From Vigna angularis (taxonomy: Eukaryota; Streptophyta; Magnoliopsida; Fabales; Fabaceae), in contig NC_068974.1 of NCBI RefSeq assembly GCF_016808095.1, positions 25,280,825 to 25,344,824 of the forward strand: a stretch of DNA of 64,000 nucleotides. The letters are read 5' to 3'. How positions within the stretch are numbered: position 1 is the stretch's first letter; each line of letters opens with the position of its first letter. Below the pieces are notes generated by a model. The model ran no database searches, was not told where the DNA came from, and worked only from the letters and a program-made list of their open reading frames with translations. Positions 23,728 to 36,100 of the stretch are shown here, piece after piece. Made by a program: the position numbers and the translations under genes.

Positions 23728-24507
23728 AAACAAAAGATAGGTCATTATTCATCTTCAAATCCCCACAACTACTTTGAAACTCACTTAATGTTTCCATGGA
23801 ATTCAATACTTCATCTCAAACTTTGAAACCCACTTGGTAGACTTAGTAAGAGTTTTTAAACTTATAGGAAAAAAATGTAACTTGAACTTTCAATCTAATT
23901 GTTGAATGAAAGAAATATCTTATGTTTACATTTAATTAAATCTTTTAAGTATTTTATAAAATTGAGTATTTTTAATTCACTCTATTCAACACTTTTATAT
24001 ATTTGAGTTTCTTTCATCTAATTTTTCTATTGACTTGTTTAAGAATAAAAATGAAACATTTTGCGTTAATATAAAATAATATTAAAAGTAAAATAAAAAC
24101 ATAAGTAATTTTTATTAATTTTATTGGTTAAATGTTGCACTAAAATTAATACAAAACATATATTAGGAACTTTTTCCACTAATACTTAAGGGTGGTGCCC
24201 TGATTATGCAGTAAGTGGTTGCTTGGGTACCTTTGCGCTTCTCTTTTAATGTAGCTAAACACTTACATACTATCTAATTCATTTTACTCTGTTAATTATG
24301 ATTTTTTAGAAGTTTCTAGATAAAATTTTGGCATTCAATTCAACCAAAATGGTAACAAACAAAATCTCTGTAAAATTTGATTACATAAGAAATAAAAAAG
24401 AAAACAACATACACACATCAAGGAAAGAGTAATTAGAATCAGGTAATAGAAGAAAATTATAATTTGTGACACTTAATCAATGATAATTTGAGTTTTCCAA
24501 GGTATAC

Positions 24508-24645
24508 CAGTGGCATATAAAGGTGTGTTTTCGTGTCTTTAAATCCTCGAAACACTCCTTGCATTGCCAAGGAGAGAAGAACGGCAGGAGCACTGAGGAA
24601 CCTCAATCTCAGATACTGTTGTGTAGGGTGTGGCATGGGAGAGTC
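24508..24645 (-). pseudogene. captured MATE-transporter exon
   Basis: A 138-bp exon on the minus strand, bounded by TATGCAG (acceptor) and GTATACC (donor). It reads DSPMPHPTQQYLRLRFLSAP, then AVLLSLAMQGVFRGFKDTKT. This matches plant MATE/DTX efflux transporters, where ...DSPM..PA..FL.LR..GAPAVVLSLA.QG.FRGFKDTKTPLY is a conserved transmembrane segment. The intron edges are kept, so genomic DNA and not cDNA was captured. Changes include TP to TH and a distorted end (HLYMPL where TPLYAT is usual). One exon only, so no transporter is made. It lies wholly inside the outer CACTA element. Confidence 0.8.
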
Positions 24646-25880
24646 CTGCATAAATAATTCATATTACTTGGCAATCATCCTATGCTCAAATAAGATCAAA
24701 CTACTAAAGGAACAAGTTAAAATAAACACCAAAGTGAACCCTAAAAGTTGGAAATGCACAAAACCTTTTATTGGTTTTCCTACAGAGCAATAGATCATTG
24801 CTCTTGAGCAGAAGCCAAGAAAACTTTCCAGAAACCAAACCTATTACAAAAGAATGGTATAATGGTATCATATACCTCTCTGTAGTAATAACACTTTGGA
24901 CTTCAAACTTAAAACGAGGAAGGCAAGAAATATAAAATAAATGGACACCTAGAAGATGGCATGCTTAATCACAAATGACAAAGTTAGCAACATTCCTTCC
25001 TTTTTCTTCCCCTGCAACAAAACAACAAACCTTACATAATCCCTTCAAAGAAACACATGGTAACCATATCACAACCAAAAACTCAAAAGTTCAATACTAA
25101 TTTAGCAACTTGTAATCACAACCAGAACAATTATGTTTGAGCTTTATCATCTTTTGTTAAAGCTTTTCCAACCTGCAATGACAAAGAAAAGTTTAATGAA
25201 ATTCAATCCAGTATGAAAATTTGAACAAAAAGGTTAGACCATGGTAGTTATTGAGGGTATTAACTAGTAATCACCATTAACTCTCGGAATAGAGTAGCAC
25301 AGATAGATCAAAATAGCATCCCTACAGTTCTTTCTGCATGATTTCGTATGATCAAATAATTAAGAAACCTTTTACATATTTACGATGCAAATGAAACAAT
25401 TGATATCTTACTGTGATGTGATAACTGTCCATGGGTAATTCAATAGTAAAAGTTTGCTTCACTTAGACTTTTTAATTCAAACCAAAATTGTCAAACAGTC
25501 TTAAGATATATCCAAATATTATCATTTGATAAGAAGGGTCAATAACACCCTTGAAGTAGCCGCACTTGGAACCAAGCAGGGAACCCAAAAATTTCTTAGA
25601 TGAAAACTCGTTCTGAGAATACCATGAAAAGAATAAGGACCAAGAAATAAACCCTTCAGGCTTCACTATCGAAAATTTGGAAACTTTTTTGAAAGGGGAA
25701 AATAGAAAGTGAAGTTATGTATACCTAGTTTTGGTGAACTTTTCCATTTATGCCACGAAGAGGCACAAAACCGGCGTGTCTCTCCAATCCTCTTTGTCCT
25801 TCCAACACTCGACATTGCCTGCACTGGATGATAGAGCAAGAGTTGTTCTAACCCTCAATAACTTTAGCGCAAAGATTTAG
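24646..25880. other. outer CACTA internal DNA, possible further captured pieces
   Basis: No firm gene. Minus-strand exon-like bits occur at about 25145-25175 (TGCAG followed by VGKALTKDDK) and 25472-25666 (contains GSLLGSKCGYFKGVIDPSYQ). I cannot assign either to a family. Confidence 0.35.
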
Positions 25881-26480
25881 GGATTTAAGGATTTAGGGAT
25901 TTAAGGGACGAACAAAGAAGAAGGTTTGAACGAAGAAACTTACCGATTGAACGAATAACACTCCCAAGTGAGCCTGATGTCCAACAAGGTGAGTGAACGC
26001 GAGAAGAATGGACGAACTTCTTCTCTTTAAGTGAGCGTGAGCGAGAAGAACGGTTAGTGTGAGACATTCTTCTTCTCTACCAGTGACCGTGAGCGAGTGT
26101 GAGTGAGAAAGCTTTAGTCAATGAGCACGAGACTTCGGCGCTACCATTCTAGCCGTCTCCACATGAGTCTGAGAATGAGTTAGGGTTCCAAGGGAAGAGC
26201 CAACGAGGAGGCATGACTGGTGGAGCGGTCTCCAGTCCCCTCAACCTTGTAATGAAGCACAAGGTGGAGGCTAGGGTTCGAGGAGAGGGTAACACGAAAG
26301 AGGCGTTTGCAGTAGAGGTTAGGGTTTCAATGGTGGCTAGAGAAGAAAGGTTGGATAAAATGGCTTGATGAGAGCGAAGAACAAGAGCTCGAGAGGGAAG
26401 AACAAGAGCTCGTGAGGGAAGAAGAGGGGCTTGATGGCTCGATGAGAGGGAAGAAGGAGTCGAGGAGAAATTCGGAGTAC
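25881..26480 (-). other. GC-richer leader of outer CACTA
   Basis: A locally GC-rich stretch of GAG/AAG repeats and GTGAGCGAG words near the right end of the outer element. A similar stretch is found at 38900-39460 near the right end of the inner element. This position matches the GC-rich 5' leader seen in plant CACTA elements. No coding frame is recognised. Confidence 0.45.
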
Positions 26481-26876
26481 TGATTCTGTCTCTTAGGTTT
26501 TCTATTAGGTTTAACTTTTTAATTTATTTTTTATTTATTGTAAAATCCTTATATACATATTTATCTTTCGGCAAAGCTCCCGGGAAAAGGCGCCACTGTT
26601 ATATACCAATTTTACATACAGAGAATTCGTATATATATAGTTTCCTATTATATACGAAAAAATCTGTATCTAATTCATCCGTATATAAAATCTGTATATA
26701 ATGAAATCTTTATCTATGGATCAAAATCCGTATATAATAATCCGTATCACTACAAGAAAAATCGCGATTATATACGGCCAAAATCCGTATATAACGTCCA
26801 AAATCCGTATAAAAAATCGTATTATATACGGATTATATACGGCCAAAAATCTGTATATAAAAAGGCTGTAGATAAC

Positions 26877-27070
26877 ATTATATACGGATAATCCGTATAT
26901 AAGTTACATACGGATAATCCGTATATAAGTTACATACGGATAATCCGTATATAAGTTACATACGGATAATCCGTATATAAGTTACATACGGATTATTCGT
27001 ATATAAGTTACATACGGATAATCCGTATGTAACCTATATACGGATGATCCGTATATAACTTATATACGGT
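26877..27070. repeat. subterminal tandem array of inner CACTA
   Basis: About seven copies of a ~26-bp unit built from TACGGATAATCCGTATATAAG. Each copy contains the near-palindrome ACGGATAATCCGT. It is a likely cluster of TNPA-like binding sites next to the 3' end. Confidence 0.85.
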
Positions 27071-27346
27071 TAAACAGATTAATTCACTTGAATAGCATAC
27101 TGCTCATTCAAACAGACAATTTACAAGACCTGCCAATACCACACAGACAATTCACAAGAGCTGCACATTATATCCATTCACAAATTTGACAAATAAAAGA
27201 AGTCTTAAAACCTACAAACAAGCATTTGACATTAATCATAATAAGAAATTTTACATAATTGTTAATTATAATAAGTTCAAATAAGATGAAATAAGTTATT
27301 GAGGAAATAAGTTTGAGTCATAGATGCCCTACTTCTAAAAACATAA

Positions 27347-29139
27347 CTAGTAATCTCCATAAACATTATCATCTTGTGGTTGATCTGTTGGTTGCTATGG
27401 TTGCTGTGGTTGTTGTGGTTGTTGTGGTTGTTGTGGTTGAACATTAGTTTGTGGCTGATTTTGGGATTGAAAAAATTGTTATGCAATTGCGACTGCAGGA
27501 GGCGGAAGGTACTGCATTATGACGCCAATAAAGCCTTGCAATTGAGAGTTCATCTGTCGAAGTTGGTCATCATGGGTTGATACTCGTGTGTGGAGGTTAG
27601 AAATGTTGTCTGCCATCGGTTGCTGAGAAGAAGATGCCTGTGTCTGTTGTATGTAACTATCAACACAGTCATCTTGAGCACTGACATTTCCGATGCCGTA
27701 TACGCGTCCCTTGTACCTTCCACCAGCAACGTCCAACCAACATTGGTTCCTCAATCTTTCCTCATCTGCAGGGTCTAGGGGAGAACATGCTGAAGCACCA
27801 ACAGATGCTGTCTCAGATCTTATTTGAGAAAATTTTGCTTCAAACTCTTCCTGTTAAATGAATACATGATTATCGTTAAATAGATAGACCTAAGAATTAC
27901 AACCTAATAAAGAATATAATGGAGTTAGTAGAAACTAACATGTGTCCGCCTAGACCTTTCATCGACAAATTGTCCTGTTGATGCTCGAATATGTGTCTGC
28001 TGAAATATTTCATCAACATGCACTGACCGACCAAGCTCCTGTGACTGAAAGCAAAGAAGATGTAAGTTTTTAACATCAAATATTTGTAAAGTTTATGAGT
28101 AGAAATGTAAAAATAAATTTATATGTACCAGACGAATTGCATGCTCATGCACGCTAATGGATCCCCCAGTGTGCAAACAACCACCCTTGTCAGATGTCCT
28201 GTTCTTTTTTGTCGTTTCACATTTTTGTCTATAAAGTGGCATGTTCCACTTCTCCAAAAGACCATTCCAAACAATATCCCCCATCCAATTAGGTTTTTTT
28301 CCTTCTGTTCGAGCCTTTTTAAACATCTCAAATAATCTATGAGATGCTTTGGTGTGGAAATTTTTTTTCACCTTTTCTTCATGGTTAGACCTCCATGAAA
28401 CCTTCCTCTGTTGACAACAAAGATTAATATTGGATAAGATAATTGAGGACCTTAACATTTAAAATTAATTGTAGTACATAATGTAAATAAACACAAGTGT
28501 ACCCTAAAATGCTCAAAGAAAACATCTCTTTGTGTCTGAGGTATATTTCCCCATGTCACCCATGGCTCATCAAACTGTTGCTTGATGGTGGCTGTGATTG
28601 CTTTGGATGTTGTTTTTGTTGGATAAAACCTATACCAAAATAAAAGTCAAATATTAGAATAATACAGTATATGCTTGGAACATTAAATTGATGTTTTCTT
28701 ACCCTCCTCCAATAGGTGTAATGATTACACGATTGTTGGAAACATCTTCAAAGTCATTGGCTGCTGAACTTGAATGTGGAGGGTTATCCCCTATAGGAGG
28801 TGGTGATGGCATATTTGTGGGAGTTGTTGGGTTAGAACCAACATGGGGGGAGGGTGATCTACATTGATCAGCAGCAAATTGTTGTGGACTAGGTGTGAAG
28901 GCAGGAACTTCCAACGAAGGTCTCATTGATGGTGCAGTAGGTGTCAAACCAGGAACTTGTAATGGTGTTGGAACAAATCTAGTAGTGGAGGTAGAGGTAG
29001 GTGTAGATGGCTGACTACTTGAAGCATTTACATTATTGAAACGATTTAACAACTTCACCATATAAGATTTCTTCTTGCCCTTCTCCTTATCTGATTTTGC
29101 TAAAGGTGGAATAGGAGGGTCACAACCATCTGATGCCAT
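27347..29139 (-). CDS. TNPA-like plant transposase (Ptta/En/Spm family), five exons
   Basis: Exons 29139-28703, 28629-28503, 28407-28129, 28044-27940 and 27850-27347. All introns have GT and AG ends and all phases agree, giving 483 residues if the two internal stops are ignored. N-terminus is Ser/Pro/Thr-rich (MASDGCDPPIPPLAKSDKEK). The core has FDEPWVTWGNIPQTQRDVFF, then GCLHTGGSISVHEHAIRL and ELGRSVHVDEIFQQTH, typical of the plant transposase_24 family. The C-terminus is Gln/Pro-rich. TAA at 27479-27481 and TAG at 27395-27397 replace CAA codons, so the protein may end 44 residues early at residue 439. TNPA-type proteins bind subterminal repeats. Confidence 0.8.
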
Positions 29140-29457
29140 ATTCTTGAACAAAAAACAAAATTGTTGGGTCAATATATTTTTACAATTGAATGGAAAGGAA
29201 AAGTAAGAAAAGAACATGATGATGATGTTCTTGTTTGCCAATACTACACATCGAAGCAAAAGATAAGAATGCAAAACTTTAATCTACACAAAACCATTGG
29301 AGCAAAAATTATAATTAGCAATATAAGTAGTCAAACACAAAGGGTATCAAAATAACATGTAAATTGAAATTACATAAATGATTTCATCACTTCTTCTTTC
29401 TCCCCTCTAAAAGTATGGGTTTATGATCACCCATGGGTACACCAACACATCGTAACT

Positions 29458-32400
29458 CTATTCACTGCTAGAACTGTGAAATGAATCTTCATCCTCATCT
29501 TCACTTTGTCCCTCTTCGCTGCATTCTTCTTCCGATTCACTTGTTTCTTCATCCATATAGCCTTCAACTGATGGTACATTGTTGGGGTCCACTTCTTCAA
29601 GACCGGCTTCTATATCTTGCAATCGGATAACTTCTTCAACTTGAATGATGTCATTAACATGTGACATTTCCTCCACTTGGTATGGCTCAATGGCATCTAC
29701 GTCATTGGAATCTATACGACCTCTAGGTTTGGTCTTTATTGCAACACACCAACCCCGTTTGTCGGTGCGCGATGCAGGATATGGTACATAATACACTTGT
29801 TCTACATTATGTGCAATTATAAAAGGATCAAACAAGACATCTTTTATCCATTCGAATATCCACAATGCCATACTTTGAATCCACTCTTGTCCCTATTCTT
29901 GATGGATCAAACCAATCACAATAAAATAATACAACCTTCTTTTCAATGGTTGAGGTATTGTACTCGAGCTCATATATGTGCTTAATGACACCATAGAAAT
30001 CATCTTCACCCCCTTCTGTAAGGCCTTTAACATGAACCCCACTATTTATAGTCGTCTTGCCCTGGCTCCATGCATGGGTATGAAATTTATATCCATTGAC
30101 AAAGTAGGTATGCCATTCCTTTACACATCTTAAAGGACCAAGTGATAAATCTCTAAGATGTTGGTTTCTAACACTTAAAGGATCGTTATGAACCTACAAC
30201 CACAAAATATATGAACCTATTCAATATAATTAAAAATGAATAAATATGTGAATAACAAATTTATGTGGAAGAATTTGATCAGTTGTACTTGATCCCTGAA
30301 CCACAATGGGAAATTTGCATGTATATGTGTTGAACTATTTGACTCTGAAAGTTGATAGGTATGTAAGAATGAGCTGTCCATAGGTATGACAATATTCGGT
30401 CAATATCAATTTAATACATAAAAACAAAATCCATACAAAAAAGCAATTTATTTGGAGCCTTACTCAAGATAAGGTTGAACTTCATTGCAATTGATCAAGA
30501 GATGAACATGAGCTGATCTCAATTCTTCGTCACTTAGCCAATGAGTTGATTCCCTCCCGGAATGACGACCACCTTCGTCAAACACTGATAACGTTGTCCT
30601 TTCAATTTCAGTGTCTACTTCATTTCTATTGCTTTGTGGTGTTAACATAAAGTTCTTGAAGTAGTGTGAACAAAAATGAGTTGTTTCTTTGTGCAAATAT
30701 GATGCCACTATTGATCCTTCAACCCTAGCTTTATTCTTAACTGAACGTTTAGCATATCCCATGAACCTACAATTTAAGAAAGTGGTATGTTAGTTTCAAT
30801 ATGTGTGACATCTAAATACAACAGTTGAATGAGATATTGTCACCTTTCAAATGGGTACATCCACCTATATTGGACCGGTCCACCAAGTCTTGCCTCATAT
30901 GGAAGATGTACAGGGAGATGTTCCATACAATCAAAGAATGAGGGAGGGAATATTCTCTCCATCTTGCAAAGAATGAGCGAAATGTTTTCTTCCATCTTCC
31001 GAAGGTCGACCTCATTCAATGTTGTAGAACATAAATCTCTAAAGAAATGACTTACTTCTGTAATGGGATTGAGAACATGAGTCGGTAAAGAACTAAACGC
31101 TATAGGAAGTAAGCATTCCATAAACACATGGCAGTCATGGCTTTTCATCCCAATGACCTTTCCCCTATTCACATCAACACACCTTGACAAGTTAGAAGAA
31201 TATCCGTCAGGCATCCTAAGATCTTTCAACCACTGACAGACCTGTTTTGATTGGTCTACTGAAAGTGTATAATTAGCTTTTGGCTTGTACATCTTTCCAT
31301 TAGTATGACTTTTGAGCTCCAAGTCTTTTCGTTTACAATACAAGCCTAAATCCATTCGGGCCTTTTCATTGTCTTTTGACTTCCCACTGACATTCATGAC
31401 AGTATTAAAAATGTTGTCAAAGAAATTCTTCTCAATATGCATGAAATCAAGATTATGCCTTAACAAATTATCCTTCCTTCCAATATGGTAGATCCCAAAA
31501 GATGTTTTTTTTCGTCCAATTATGCCACTCACCGTATCCATCTATTCTTGGTGCACCATTTTCAGTTACTTTAGGATAACCATTAACTCTATTCCAAACT
31601 TCTGTTCGTGTCAAATATGGTGGCGCGTCTTCCATGTCCACTTCCCCCTTTTTGAAAGCATTCCTATTTCTCCTAAAGGCATGTTCATTTGGTAAAAACC
31701 TCCGATGGGAGTCAAACCACGAATTTTTTCGCCCATTATATAATCTAAAAGCCTTTGAATGCTCCATGCAATGTGGACAAGCTAATTTACCATGGGTGCT
31801 CCATCCAGACAGCATACCATAAGCAGGAAAATCATTAATTGTCCACATTAGCATCGCCCTCATGATAAAGTTTTGTCGCCTTGAAATATCGTATGTTATG
31901 ACACCACTCCACAACTTTTTCAAGTCATCTATCAACGGCTCTAGGTATACATTAATGCGTACTTTTGGATTGAATGGCCCCGGAATGAGACATGTCAAAA
32001 ACATGTAGGGTTTAGACATGCACATTTCTGGAGGAAGGTTGTACGACATGACAATTACTGGCCAACACGAATATGGTATATATGACGCCTGCACATATGG
32101 ATTAAAACCATCAGAGCATAGACCAAGTCGAACATTGCGTGGCTCAATGGAAAAATCATGATGTACTCTATCAAAGTGCTTCCACGCCTCTCCATCACAT
32201 GGATGACGCAAAAAACCATTTGACGACCTGTTGTGATGGTGCCATGTCATTTCTGTTGCAGTTTCTTTTGAGGCATACATTCTTTGAAGTCTTGGAATTA
32301 TTGGCAAATAGAACATGGATTTAACGGGAACTTTTTTTTTAGAACTTGCTCCTGTCTTGTGTTGTTGATACCTTGCCTTCCCACAAAATTTGCATTCAAC

Positions 32401-33150
32401 TAACGCTCCATCATTCTTACCATATTCATTATCATAGAATAGCATGCAACCATCCACACAACAATCAATCCTCTGCGACTGTAATCCCAGCTTCGACACT
32501 ATCTTTTTTGCATCGTAGTAAGTTTTCGGTAAACCACATTTGTGTGGTGTTACATCCAAAAGCATTTTTGCAAAAAAATCTATGCATTGGTTAGGAATAT
32601 TCCAATTCGACTTGCAAGCTAAAAGCCTCACACACATTGATAATTTGGAGTCTGATGCTCCTTCATACAAAGGCGTATTTGCCTCCAACAAAAGGTTATA
32701 AAACCTTTGAGTTTCTTCATTTGGAGCCTCTTCTATGTTAGAAGAATTTGATGCTTGGAAGGGTTGTCTTTGTATAAGAGCATCATGGACCATGTTTTCC
32801 ATCGTCATAACTTGTTCATTTGGTTCACCTTCTGTCTCCACACCCCTAAAAGTGACATCATTATCTAAATCAGCTTCTTGCATGGTTTCCCCATGATCCT
32901 CCCAAATGAAATAATTAGGCTTGAAACCGTTTTTATACAGGTGAACCTTCACAACTCTTTCGTTCAAAATCTTTGTACAATCGCACTTTAAACATGGACA
33001 TCGAAGCCCCCCATCTCTTTGATAACGGTCTTGTTCACAAGCTTTAATTATAAACTCTTCAACACCCAATACAAATGACTCTTTCAACGCACCTCTTCCT
33101 CTATAACACCTATCGTACATCCATGAACGATTTGGTGGAACTTGATCCAT
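29458..33150 (-). pseudogene. CACTA transposase (tnp2/DUF4218/DUF4216), two frameshifts
   Basis: Exons 33150-30844, 30766-30464, 30373-30289 and 30193-29458, with canonical splice ends. The start MDQVPPNRSWMYDR is the usual transposase-associated N-terminus, followed by the Zn-like CPCLKC segment. The transposase_21 core includes LCSDGFNPYVQASYIPYSCW and CPHCMEH. DUF4218 follows (EARLGGPVQYRWMYPFER), then DUF4216 (GWCVAIKTKP) and an acidic tail ending SSSSE. A duplicated AAGG at 31472-31481 shifts the frame inside the conserved LPYWKDNLLRHNLD block. A second shift near 29832-29838 (2 bp short of the relative at 55.9 kb) breaks DUF4216. Corrected length would be about 1142 residues. The enzyme would cut and join element ends in the nucleus. 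Confidence 0.85.
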
Positions 33151-36100
33151 GTTCTGTATACATAGCAATTAACGACAAATTAGCCACTACTTAATACAAG
33201 GCTAAATTAATTATGTATTACAAGTTTTCCTTCAAGGAAAACTAATAAGAAAGTTCAACACTAAACAATCAGTAATTGAATTTCCATCACTACTCCTTGG
33301 AAGGTAATGTTAGGTAAGTACTTAGTCATGTTAGTTTAAAAGGTTTGGCATATTACATGGGGTATAGATGTTCATGTTTTATGAAAAGTGATGTTGTTAT
33401 AATGAGTACACATGGTTGGATACTTTGGGGTGTTGTTTGTGTATGAAAAAGTGTCATGGATACACTTTAAAATCATGTATATTGTGTGTATCTTGTTTCT
33501 TATTATCTTGCATTGGTTGATGTGAAAAGAGGAAGGAAGATGAGTGCTTGCTTTTGACGTCAAATGGGAGAGGAGAATGAGAGAGGTTTTGAGATTGAGA
33601 AGTGGTGGTGTACATCTGGACGTAAATACCTATGTGCAGGGAAGAGAAATGGTCACAAGAAGTGTAGTGGAGAAAGGGGTGGGGCCACGGTTTTTGAGAG
33701 AAAAGATAGAAAAATGTGGGACAAAGATGGAGAAGAAAGAAAATATTGTAGAGGGTAGTGGTGAAGTTTGTAAGGTCACTGTTTGTTGGGGAAAGGAAGT
33801 TTGTAAGATGGGAAATTGGACTTTAAGGTGGCAAAATTGTGGTTCACTTAGAAGAGAGAAATATCTGAATGCATAAAGGTCTCTCAAATGCATGAAGGTT
33901 GATTATGAGAAATATGATTGAGTTAGATGAGATTTCCTATATCACATGATTGGAAAACTAGGCTTCTACTCTACATTTATAAACTGGAAAAGGAATGTTT
34001 AGGGTATTGTTTACTAAAGAGTCAAAGTAATAAGTAAGGATTCCAAAGCAAGCAGTGGGTGCTGCTGGCAGCACTCATTCTAATGTGCAAGAAAACAGAA
34101 TAAAAATATGGCAGAAGGCATGATAGCCAATAGTAGACAAAAAGACTAAAAAATATATCTATAAATGCTAAATATAGAAAATAGAATAAAAGAAAAATAA
34201 ATAAATTAAAGAAAACAAAATCATTGACTAAAATCCAAGAAAACATCACAACTCCAACATTATTTTGGGCACTTCACCTTCTAGCTTTGATAAAAAACAA
34301 CACTCACATCACACACACAACATGATTCTGAACTTCTAAAAACAGAAACATAAATTTAAAGAAAAACAAGAGCACAAAAGCTAACTGTAATAATTTTTAT
34401 TTATTTATTTTTTATAGTTCTATGGGATGAGAGAAAAAGAAGATAAACATGGGAACTAAACACACCAACGTATTTTTTTCTTAACAATACTCTGACTGTA
34501 ATAACTATCCCCATTATACCTAAGTCATCATTTTCAATCCAAATCCATATCACTTCCTGTTGACCTCTTTTCTACCAATATTTTCCTTCCCACTACTTCT
34601 CATTCTAAACCTTAGCTAGAAGACAAGAGGCTTTGGAGAAGACACGACCATTCACCTTTTGCTGGGACAACACATCACAACCCATAACAATTCATTTTGT
34701 CAAGTTCATTTTGTCAAACATCAACACATGCCACCTAAATGTCACGGCCCACATAATAGAAAAGAAGTGCAGATTTTTAACTCTCAGGTGTTTTCCACTC
34801 TACACATAAACTTTTGACTTTTCAATTGGAGAAGACAAGCAACTCTCGGTGTGTGCTTATTGGAGGGTGCCCCTCATGGTTTTGCTACGTTAACATTCAT
34901 TGAAGAGCTTGCTATAATTGTTACAAAGCTAAAAGCTCACGGCCTTCACACAACCAAAGTAACACCCAAGCACACAGCTGGAAGCAAATACTTCATCACT
35001 TCTCGGTTGAAACTACAAAATGAAGAATGGAATTGGTATCATGTGGAGTGTTCACGGTTTTCTCAGACATGGATTGGAAAGTAATAGCATGGCCCCATGA
35101 CAACCCACGTTGGCACACACCAAAACATCACATATGTTTGAATCAAAAGGGCCACCACTTTCGGTATAATTCTCCACTCAAGGTTTTGCGTTGGCATTTA
35201 GTTGATTCCTGGGGAGCAATTCACGTACAAAGGGAGGAGCTCCATGCTGCAAGATTCTGATATCTCTGCTTTGTCCACTACACACACAAGCTTTTATCCT
35301 TCCATTGGTAAAACAATTCACTGACCCAAGTAAATCCCAGCTGGAAGAAGTAGTACAAATGAGGATACAACCCTTTCATTGTATAACTCACGGTGCAGCA
35401 AAGATAAAAAAAACACACGGCCCATGGACAACTAAGCATTCATAAAAAATGTACGTTAGGATAAAAAGAGGGAGCAACTACTGAAGGGAATATTATCCTC
35501 AATGAAAAAGCTTGCACACGGACATGGAGAAGGGGCCACTACTAGACGGAAGAGTTGGCTCATGGCTGGCTGGTTTTCCCTTTAAAAATGAAGAGACACA
35601 CAAGAGGAAGGGGACGACTGGGAGTCTGGACACTACTATTGGTTACAGATCACGGTAACACACACACTCTGGGTTTTTGGTTTGGAACTTTTGGCTGTCA
35701 ACGTTTTTGTTGGGGAGACACTACTCTCTTGGCTGGAGTTCTCTGCAGAACATCAAATTGGTTGGAGAGCAAGGAGTAGAGTAGATGTCACGGCTGCTAG
35801 AAGAGAAGAGTTCTGGCTGAGTTTTGATGAGCACGGCACCCAACAGAGAATGGAGTTTAACTTCAATAGGTTCTGTGTGTCTTACTCTTAATGCTTGAAC
35901 AAAGAGTGAATTTATTGTTCTAAACATGTGTAAGAAAACGTACCCTTCCCTATTTGCTGTTAACGTGTTTATGTAGTATCATTTCCAATTTGAATTGCAT
36001 TTGGTTGCTTATTTTACTTGCATCTTATTTTATTCCATAAGCTTTTTACTTCTACACGGCTGTACTCAATGTTTGTTGTGATGGAAGAGTAGAATATTTA

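Noticed and set aside
26877..27070. Regularly spaced repeats resembling a CRISPR array
   Set aside because: Units are directly adjacent with no unique spacers, and they lie at a CACTA terminus in a plant genome.
27374..27580. Trp/Leu repeat frame
   Set aside because: Antisense of the Gln/Pro-rich tail of the TNPA-like gene.
33544..33876. 110-codon Lys/Glu/Arg-rich plus-strand frame
   Set aside because: No recognisable domain, lies in purine-rich transposon DNA, and the opposite strand is also open.
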